Source: an uncultured Clostridia bacterium (GTDB taxonomy: Bacteria; Bacillota; Clostridia; Christensenellales; Borkfalkiaceae). Taken from it: DNA of 64,000 nt. Below, piece after piece: positions 54,775 to 61,294 of this stretch. The stretch's first letter is position 1. Each line of letters starts with the position of its first letter. Below the pieces are notes generated by a model. It was not told where the DNA came from, made no database searches, and was given only the letters and a program-made list of their open reading frames with translations. Both the position numbers and the translations under genes were made by a program. The DNA lies in the NCBI GenBank assembly GCA_944328495.1, contig CALVHR010000002.1:54461-118460 (forward strand). The letters are read 5' to 3'.

Positions 54775-55953
54775 TCAGTATTCCTTCGCCAACTTTTCAA
54801 ACGCCGGCAAAGAGCGCAAAATCATGTCGCGCGAAACGCAATATGCTATGCGGACATAACCGTCACACCCGAACCCCTCTCCCGGCACGAGCAAAAGATT
54901 GTATTTCTTGGCCCGTTCACAGAAAGTATCCGTATCTCCGTCGGGAACTTTTACAAAAAGATAGAAAGCGCCGTCCGGCTGAACACAGGTCAAGCCGAAT
55001 TTCCGGAGAGCTCCCGCCAAAAGATCGCGGTTCCCTTCATAAACGCTGACATCCGAAGTCACCCCCTGACAGCGCGCGATCAGCTTTTGAAAGAGCGACG
55101 GCGCACAAACATATCCGAGCGCCCTGCCCGCCCCGCACACCGCAAGATACAATTCACGCGCATCTTTCGCATCCGGATTTACAAAAATATACCCGATGCG
55201 CTCTCCCGGCAAAGAAAGCGACTTCGAATAGGAATAGCAAACGATCGTATCCTTATAATACTTGGTCAGATACGATACCTCTACCCCGCCATAAACAAGT
55301 TCACGGTACGGCTCATCCGTTATAAGATAAATCGTCTTGCCCAAACGTTCCGATGCCTTGCGCAGAATTTCTGCAAGTTTTTGGACCGTAGCCGCGCTGT
55401 ATACCACGCCGCTCGGATTGTTCGGAGAATTGATCAGAACAGCCGCAGTCTTCTCGTTGATCGCCCCCTCCAACGCTTCAAAGTCAGGCTGAAAAGTTTC
55501 GGGATCGGACACAAGCCCTATCAGCTTTGCTCCCGCCGTTTCGGTGAAAACTTTGTACTCTGTAAAATACGGCTTGAAAGTGATCACTTCGTCTCCGGCA
55601 TTGCAGACCGCCGACAACGTAATCGTCAGAGACGCCGCCGCGCCGCAGGTCATGTACAAAAATTCCGGATCGGACGGTACGCCGTGCGTCTTACGAATAT
55701 AATCCGCAATCGCTTTACGCACCGACAAATCACCCTGCGCCGATGTATAACCGTGCAGCTGCGTCGGCTCTTCCGTGCGCAAGAGATCGATCAACGTATC
55801 CTCCACGATCTGCGGCGGATTCACGCTCGGATTTCCCAAACTGAAATCATATACGTTTTCAGCCCCCACTTCCGCCGCGCGTTTCTTGCCAAATTCAAAC
55901 AATTCGCGTATTACCGAACGCTTGCTGCCCAGTTCATACATTCTCTGATTCAT
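54775..55953 (-). CDS. Pyridoxal phosphate-dependent aminotransferase, class I/II
   Basis: 392 residues. The PLP lysine is K244 in SYSKSLSLPGERIG, the Asn-Asn-Pro-Ser motif NSPNNPSG is at 175-182 and ITDEPYRELVYG at 211-222. The fold type I family includes aspartate, alanine and aromatic aminotransferases; the sequence does not decide between them. The AAGGAAGGAA region precedes the ATG. A promoter is seen upstream. Confidence 0.92.
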   Translation of the reverse strand: MNQRMYELGSKRSVIRELFEFGKKRAAEVGAENVYDFSLGNPSVNPPQIVEDTLIDLLRTEEPTQLHGYTSAQGDLSVRKAIADYIRKTHGVPSDPEFLYMTCGAAASLTITLSAVCNAGDEVITFKPYFTEYKVFTETAGAKLIGLVSDPETFQPDFEALEGAINEKTAAVLINSPNNPSGVVYSAATVQKLAEILRKASERLGKTIYLITDEPYRELVYGGVEVSYLTKYYKDTIVCYSYSKSLSLPGERIGYIFVNPDAKDARELYLAVCGAGRALGYVCAPSLFQKLIARCQGVTSDVSVYEGNRDLLAGALRKFGLTCVQPDGAFYLFVKVPDGDTDTFCERAKKYNLLLVPGEGFGCDGYVRIAYCVSRDMILRSLPAFEKLAKEY

Positions 55954-55990
55954 AGAAAGTTCCTTCCTTTATGTTTCAATTTTCCTCTTT

Positions 55991-56019
55991 ATTATACCAC
56001 ATCCCGCACCAAGACACAA
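55991..56019 (-). promoter_or_regulatory. Probable promoter of the aminotransferase gene
   Basis: TTGTGT, 17 bases, TATAAT on the minus strand, 37 bases before the ATG. The -35 box is weak. Confidence 0.6.
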
Positions 56020-56130
56020 GCCGCAAAGCGCTTTCCCTTAAAATTGTTTCCGAAGTGTTCGCAAAGCGCCGTAACTAATTTGCAACGCATCAAACAATGA
56101 AATTTATCATAACCAAAGAATGCGTATGCT

Positions 56131-56159
56131 TGACAAATTTCGGTAAAAAAATTATACTT
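56131..56159 (+). promoter_or_regulatory. Sigma-A promoter of mgtE
   Basis: TTGACA, 17 bases, TATACT on the plus strand. The transcript leader would be only about 25 bases, too short for an M-box magnesium riboswitch. Confidence 0.88.
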
Positions 56160-56191
56160 TTAAAGAGAATTTTTGCAGGAGGAACGCCGCC

Positions 56192-57892
56192 ATGGATCAA
56201 ACGATCGTACAGCTTCTGGACGAGAACAGGACAGAAGATCTGCACGCGCTCATTGACAATTACACGATCGAAGAACTGGCAAAAACATTGGAAGAACTGG
56301 ACGGCGAACGCCTGACAAAATTGTTCGATTGCCTGGATAAAGAAGTCGCCGCAGACGTGTTTGTCCTTTTAAACCGAGAAACACAAAAACGCGTTCTCAA
56401 AGACTTCAGCGACGTGAAATTACAAGACGTTACCGACGAAATACTCGACGACGACGTGGGCGAATTGCTCGAAAGCATGCCTACCGATATCGTTCACGAA
56501 GTCCTGCTCAAAGCAACTCCCGAAAACCGAAACGATAAAATCGTTGAAATCGTCGATTACCTCGAAGAAAAAAAATTTTCACAATTAAAACCCCTTCTCG
56601 CAGCCCTCGAACCCATTGACCTTGCAGAAATTTTTGCCGAATTGGAAGAAAAAGATCTGCCGATCGTGTTTCGCCTTTTGCCGAAAGAATTAGCAGCGGA
56701 AACCTTTGTGGAAATGAACAGCGCGCAACAGGAACTCCTGATCAAATCATTCAGCGACGCCGAACTGAAACTTATCCTGAGCGAACTGTTTGTCGACGAT
56801 ACCGTCGATCTGATCGAGGAAATGCCCGCAAACGTCGTCAAAAGAATTTTGCTCAACGCTGACAACGAAACGCGCAAAGAAATCAATGAAATCCTCAAAT
56901 ACCCCAAAGACAGCGCTGGCAGCCTGATGACAACCGAATGCATTTCCCTGCGTGCGCACATGACCGTTCGGCAATGCTTCGAAAAAATCCGAAAGGAAGC
57001 CATCGATAAGGAAACGATCTACACCTGCTATGTCACCGACGATCAAAAAACCCTTCTCGGCACCGTTACCGTAAAAGATCTGCTCCTGCACGGATACGAA
57101 GAAAAAGTCGAATCCTTCATGGACAAAAATTTCGTGTTCGTCGATACACAGGAAGACAAAGAAGAAGTGGCCAATACGCTTTCCCGATACGACCTCCTCT
57201 CCGTCCCCGTTGTCGATCAGGAAAACAAACTGGTCGGTATCGTCACCGTCGACGACGCTCTCGACGTCATTACCGAAGAAGCGACCGAAGATATCTCGTA
57301 TATCAATTCGGTCACTCCGTCCGACAAACCATATTTGAAAACAAACGTTTTTCGAATTTATCTGCACCGCATCCCCTGGCTTCTTATCCTCATGGTGAGC
57401 GCGACGTTTACCGGACTGATCCTCAATACTTACGAAACCATGCTTTCTACCCTGCTCGTCGCCTGCGTCCCCATGATCATGGGAACCGGCGGCAATGCGG
57501 GAAGCCAGGCATCCGTCACCGTCATCCGCGGAATGGCTCTCGACGAAATCCGACCCCGCGATATTTTACAGGTGATCTGGAAAGAAATTCGCGTGTCTAT
57601 CCTCGTGGCTCTTTCCGTCGGCATCGTGTGCTTTGCAAAACTGCAGCTGATCGACCATCTTTTATTCGGCTATAACTACACTCTGCTGTATTCTCTTGCG
57701 ATCAGCTCTGCAATCGCACTCGCCGTCATCGTCGCCAAAATTGTCGGCTGCTGCGTCCCGATCTTCGCAAAAGCAATCCACATCGACCCGGCCGTATTTG
57801 CCAATCCCTTTATCACGACGATCACGGATGTCTTGTCCCTGCTCATTTTCTGCGGCGTGACCCTCGGGATCTTTCACCTCGGAATCATTTAA
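56192..57892 (+). CDS. mgtE: Magnesium transporter MgtE with duplicated N domain
   Basis: 566 residues; MgtE is usually about 450. Two MgtE_N-type helical domains stand in tandem (about 25-120 and 135-240), with parallel motifs LFDCLDKEVAADVFVLL / VFRLLPKELAAETFVEM and DDDVGELLESMP / DDTVDLIEEMP. Then follow YPKDSAGSLMTTE, two CBS domains (about 255-370) and a five-helix membrane part (about 390-566) with the conserved PMIMGTGGNAGSQAS and FANPFITTITD segments. In the family the N and CBS domains bind Mg2+ and gate the channel. AGGAGG lies before the ATG. Monocistronic. Confidence 0.95.
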   Translation: MDQTIVQLLDENRTEDLHALIDNYTIEELAKTLEELDGERLTKLFDCLDKEVAADVFVLLNRETQKRVLKDFSDVKLQDVTDEILDDDVGELLESMPTDIVHEVLLKATPENRNDKIVEIVDYLEEKKFSQLKPLLAALEPIDLAEIFAELEEKDLPIVFRLLPKELAAETFVEMNSAQQELLIKSFSDAELKLILSELFVDDTVDLIEEMPANVVKRILLNADNETRKEINEILKYPKDSAGSLMTTECISLRAHMTVRQCFEKIRKEAIDKETIYTCYVTDDQKTLLGTVTVKDLLLHGYEEKVESFMDKNFVFVDTQEDKEEVANTLSRYDLLSVPVVDQENKLVGIVTVDDALDVITEEATEDISYINSVTPSDKPYLKTNVFRIYLHRIPWLLILMVSATFTGLILNTYETMLSTLLVACVPMIMGTGGNAGSQASVTVIRGMALDEIRPRDILQVIWKEIRVSILVALSVGIVCFAKLQLIDHLLFGYNYTLLYSLAISSAIALAVIVAKIVGCCVPIFAKAIHIDPAVFANPFITTITDVLSLLIFCGVTLGIFHLGII

Positions 57893-57899
57893 ACACGTA

Positions 57900-57940
57900 C
57901 AAAAAAGGCGAATGAAACTTCGGTTTCATTCGCCTTTTTC
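57900..57940 (+). terminator. Bidirectional terminator between mgtE and the AEC transporter gene
   Basis: A perfect 17-base-pair stem (57902-57918 with 57923-57939) closed by a TTCG loop, with A and T tails on both sides. Confidence 0.95.
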
Positions 57941-57952
57941 TTTTTCCATAAA

Positions 57953-58894
57953 TCAGATAAAATCACACAGCATCATAAGCACAGGTATCGTAAGAATACA
58001 CAAGATGGTTGACATCAGTGTCGACGCCGCCGCAGTTTCCCGATCGCCTCCGTACATTTCCGCAAAATTCAGAGCACTCGAAGCCGTGGGCATCGCCGCA
58101 ATCACATACAGCGCAATGATCACAAAACGATCGATCGGAAAAAGTGCCGCAACTCCGAGCAAAATCCCCAAGCTCAACAGCGGAGAAAGAATGAGCTTGA
58201 CCGCCGACACTACATATGTTTTCCAGTCATTGACCAGACGCAACAGCGGCATATCGGCAAGACGAATCCCCAAAATAACCATCGAAAGAGGCAGCGTCAT
58301 GTCGCCCAGATATCCGATCGGCGTCATGACCTGTTCAGGAATCTGCACATTGCAGAAAAAGAACGGCAACGCAATTATCACCGCGATCGTCGGCGGATTT
58401 AATATGATCTTTAAAGGATTGACACTCTTTTTTTCACCCGTTACCGTATATACACCCAGCGTCCAAACCATCGCGTTAAACGCTATGTTATAAATGACGG
58501 TATACAGTATCAGATCGCTGTTGTCCGGAAAAAGCATGTTCATTACGGGTATCCCCATAAATCCGACATTTCCCAAATAAGAACATGCCACGCACGCACG
58601 TTTGGCCGGCTCGTCGCTGCAACGGAAAAAAATCAGCTTCGCCGCAAAATATACGATCAGCTGCAATACAACCGCAAACCCGATGACCCAAGCAAAATTA
58701 ACCAGCATCGAAGAATCGAACTGCTTGTTCAGCATCGATGAAATCATCAAAAACGGCTGGGATATGTATAACAAAAATACCGCAAATACACTCGTCGCTC
58801 CGTCCGGCAAAAGCTTCGCTTTTCGCAAAGCATATCCGGGCACCGCCAACACAACAATGACAAGCACAGCTATAAACGCAGATAAAAAACTCAT
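57953..58894 (-). CDS. AEC family transporter (auxin efflux carrier type)
   Basis: 313 residues from ATG 58894 with GAGAAGG seven bases upstream; the frame extends six codons further without such a site. About ten hydrophobic helices in two halves of five, with YLGNVGFMGIPVMN near 106-119 and the NPPTIAVIIALP segment near 167-178. The family exports or takes up organic anions such as malate; the substrate is unknown. Last gene of the GH20 - phosphatase - AEC unit. Confidence 0.9.
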   Translation of the reverse strand: MSFLSAFIAVLVIVVLAVPGYALRKAKLLPDGATSVFAVFLLYISQPFLMISSMLNKQFDSSMLVNFAWVIGFAVVLQLIVYFAAKLIFFRCSDEPAKRACVACSYLGNVGFMGIPVMNMLFPDNSDLILYTVIYNIAFNAMVWTLGVYTVTGEKKSVNPLKIILNPPTIAVIIALPFFFCNVQIPEQVMTPIGYLGDMTLPLSMVILGIRLADMPLLRLVNDWKTYVVSAVKLILSPLLSLGILLGVAALFPIDRFVIIALYVIAAMPTASSALNFAEMYGGDRETAAASTLMSTILCILTIPVLMMLCDFI

Positions 58895-58935
58895 ATGTAA
58901 GCCTTCTCTCAATTACCCGACTTCCGTCGGGCTTT

Positions 58936-59400
58936 TTAAACTTTTTTCATTTTTCGCAAATATTGCAAAAATGCTTCGATACCCTCTTCGATATCCGCAA
59001 ACGTCAAAGAAAAATTTCCCGTGTACCATGGATCCGCTATATCGCGCGGCCGCGACGAAAAGTCCAATAACCGAAACACTTTCCCTTGCGGATCTCCGCC
59101 GAAAATACGCAGCATCGCCGCTATATTGCGGCCTTCCATCGCCAGTATATAATCATTTTCCGAATAGTCGCGAACCGTCAGCTTGCGGGCCCGCTTCCCG
59201 GCGCAAGATATACCGTGCCGCGCCAATTCCGCCCGCGCCGGAGGATATACCGCATTCCCCTCTTCTTCCGCACTCGTCCCCGCCGAAGCAATCAAAAAAC
59301 GATCCGCAAGTCCTTCCCGCGCAACGAGATCCTTCAGCATGAATTCACCCATCGGTGAACGGCAAATATTCCCCAGACATACAAACAGGACCCGTATCAT
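58936..59400 (-). CDS. Low molecular weight protein-tyrosine phosphatase
   Basis: 154 residues. The P-loop C-x5-R is C8-LGNIC-R14-S and the general acid lies in DIADPWYTG near 117. Such enzymes act on tyrosine kinases of surface polysaccharide synthesis or on phospho-arginine; no kinase gene is nearby to decide. It begins 15 bases after the hexosaminidase stop and runs into the AEC transporter gene. Confidence 0.93.
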   Translation of the reverse strand: MIRVLFVCLGNICRSPMGEFMLKDLVAREGLADRFLIASAGTSAEEEGNAVYPPARAELARHGISCAGKRARKLTVRDYSENDYILAMEGRNIAAMLRIFGGDPQGKVFRLLDFSSRPRDIADPWYTGNFSLTFADIEEGIEAFLQYLRKMKKV

Positions 59401-59415
59401 TTTCTTACCCCGCCG

Positions 59416-61035
59416 TCACCATTTCGGCTTAATGAACGTTGTCGACAGCCAATCGTTGTAATATATACTCTTTCCTTGCTCCGCATTCGGATAAAAAGGC
59501 AATATCTCTTCTTCAAGCTCGGCAATTCTGCCCTCTTTCCCTTCCAAATATGCTTCCAGCCTACGCCGACAATGCTTTACGCGCCGCATCAGCCCGCCCA
59601 GCCTGATATCGTGCTGCTCGAATCCAAACGACTTGCACTCCCGATTCCACTGCTCTTGAAAACTTTTCGCAAATTTCCGCAACCGCTCGCCAAGCTCCTT
59701 GTATTCGTGAACCAACTGCACGAGCACATCCTTTTCATTGCGGCAATATGCCTCACGCGTGCGCACCCCAAGCGTATATTTGATATCCAGGACATCGCAC
59801 AGATCGGCAATCGTCGTAAACACATAACCATACCGCCCGCCATCGATCGCACGAAGCCTGTCGCGCACTTGTGCATAATATTCCGCATTCGCCATGTCGA
59901 CCGTCTTATCAAAAATCCCGAGAAACGGATCGCTGTACAACATGTACTTGGAAGGCGAACACACCTTTTGCCCTCCGTCCGACAAATCCGGCAGATCGAG
60001 CGCAAGAAAGTCAGACATGGAAACTCCCGTCCATTTTTTGAATTTGCGATCTATACACTTTTTGTCAAAATTGCCGCGCACGAATTCAGCCGCATGAGCA
60101 AGCGTCGGCAAATTGCTGAACAGTGAACTTTCCGAACCGTCATCCTTCCAGCAGGTAATCAATATTTCCTTTACTCCGCTTTCAAGGCATGCCGCCACCG
60201 CGCTTTTTGTCGCCGCAATGCTGAATCGATTGGACGGAGTAAAACCGCTCCAACACCATGCCCCGCCCGCAAATAAAATATCACGCCCGAGCTTAGCATG
60301 CGCGCGCAACATTCCGTCGTAATGAGCCTTATCCGCGTTATAATAGTCCCAATAAACCAACTGAATATTGTCCGGAATGCTCAACCCCTCTACGTCCATC
60401 TCCCCGTCCGAGGGAACCGAATATGAGCCGTGATTGGCAATCCTGAAAAACATATCCGACCACATCATCGGCCGAAAACCGTACGCGGATGCGATCTCGC
60501 AAACCCTCTTTAAATGTCGGCTGAGAATGGAAAATCGGTTTTCAAAACCATGACGATCTAAATATTTCCCGAGCCCGACCATGTGCGCTTCATCCATCCC
60601 GATATTGATGCGCCGGCTTTTGAAATTTTCGGCGCAGGCACGGAACATATTGTCGATCAGCTTATATGTCCGCTCTTCTTCGGCAAGCAAAATATCTGCC
60701 GTATCCGTACATTCTGAATATTCCGCCCAACGCACTATCCCTCCGAGGTGCGCAAGGGTCTGAATGCATGGAATCAGCTCCACACCGCGCGCTGCTGCAT
60801 AAGCATCCAGCTCTCTCAGTTCTTCCCCTGTATATCTCCCGCGCAAATATCCGAAATACGGTTCACCCTCCACTTCGTAAGTATCTTCGGTATAGAGCTG
60901 CAGCATATTGTATCCCATGTCGGAAAGAATGTCTATGTACCGCTTTACGGCTTCGACCGAGTAGACCGCGCCGCGCGAACAATCCAACATAACTCCCAAA
61001 GTCGTCACAGAACCGCTGTGAACAATATTTTCCAT
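59416..61035 (-). CDS. Glycoside hydrolase family 20-like beta-hexosaminidase, cytoplasmic
   Basis: 539 residues without a signal peptide. A TIM barrel begins with LGVMLDCSRGAVYSVEAVKRYID; the catalytic Asp-Glu pair of GH20 is D148-E149 in NIGMDEAH. Downstream aromatic and acidic residues (WDYYNAD, TCWKDDGSESS) fit substrate binding. The C-terminal about 150 residues are helical and highly charged. It resembles intracellular GH20 enzymes that release GlcNAc or GalNAc from host or wall glycans. First gene of its unit, with a promoter 83 bases upstream. Confidence 0.85.
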   Translation of the reverse strand: MENIVHSGSVTTLGVMLDCSRGAVYSVEAVKRYIDILSDMGYNMLQLYTEDTYEVEGEPYFGYLRGRYTGEELRELDAYAAARGVELIPCIQTLAHLGGIVRWAEYSECTDTADILLAEEERTYKLIDNMFRACAENFKSRRINIGMDEAHMVGLGKYLDRHGFENRFSILSRHLKRVCEIASAYGFRPMMWSDMFFRIANHGSYSVPSDGEMDVEGLSIPDNIQLVYWDYYNADKAHYDGMLRAHAKLGRDILFAGGAWCWSGFTPSNRFSIAATKSAVAACLESGVKEILITCWKDDGSESSLFSNLPTLAHAAEFVRGNFDKKCIDRKFKKWTGVSMSDFLALDLPDLSDGGQKVCSPSKYMLYSDPFLGIFDKTVDMANAEYYAQVRDRLRAIDGGRYGYVFTTIADLCDVLDIKYTLGVRTREAYCRNEKDVLVQLVHEYKELGERLRKFAKSFQEQWNRECKSFGFEQHDIRLGGLMRRVKHCRRRLEAYLEGKEGRIAELEEEILPFYPNAEQGKSIYYNDWLSTTFIKPKW

Positions 61036-61117
61036 GATGCCCCCGTTCAGCGTACAAAAACATCCGCCAATCTTGGTTTATTTCCTTAAAATCATCTGTC
61101 GATTTTCAAGCTTTTAT

Positions 61118-61146
61118 ATTATATAGCAAAAAAACGAAAAAAGCAA
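61118..61146 (-). promoter_or_regulatory. Promoter of the GH20 operon
   Basis: TTGCTT, 17 bases, TATAAT on the minus strand in an AT-rich stretch. Confidence 0.72.
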
Positions 61147-61198
61147 TTTTCAACGCATGTTTTTAAATATTTATATAATTGAAAATTGTTTTATTTTC

Positions 61199-61239
61199 AA
61201 AAAATTACCGCGGACGGCAAAGCCGTCCGCGGTAATTTT
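61199..61239 (-). terminator. Terminator of the surface protein gene
   Basis: A perfect 18-base-pair stem (61201-61218 with 61222-61239), 3-base loop and T-rich tail on the minus strand, about 55 bases after the stop codon. Confidence 0.92.
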
Positions 61240-61294
61240 CGGGTTTTCATCATTTTTATGCAAAGCAATACTCTTCACTTTGCTGTTGGGCTTT

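Noticed and set aside
56160-56191. M-box riboswitch before mgtE
   Set aside because: The promoter leaves a leader of only about 25-30 bases, far too short for an M-box.
58916-58944. Terminator-like stem CCCGAC / GTCGGG followed by T residues on the plus strand
   Set aside because: The stem has only six pairs and the orientation is against the flanking minus-strand genes, which appear cotranscribed. No plus-strand gene needs it.
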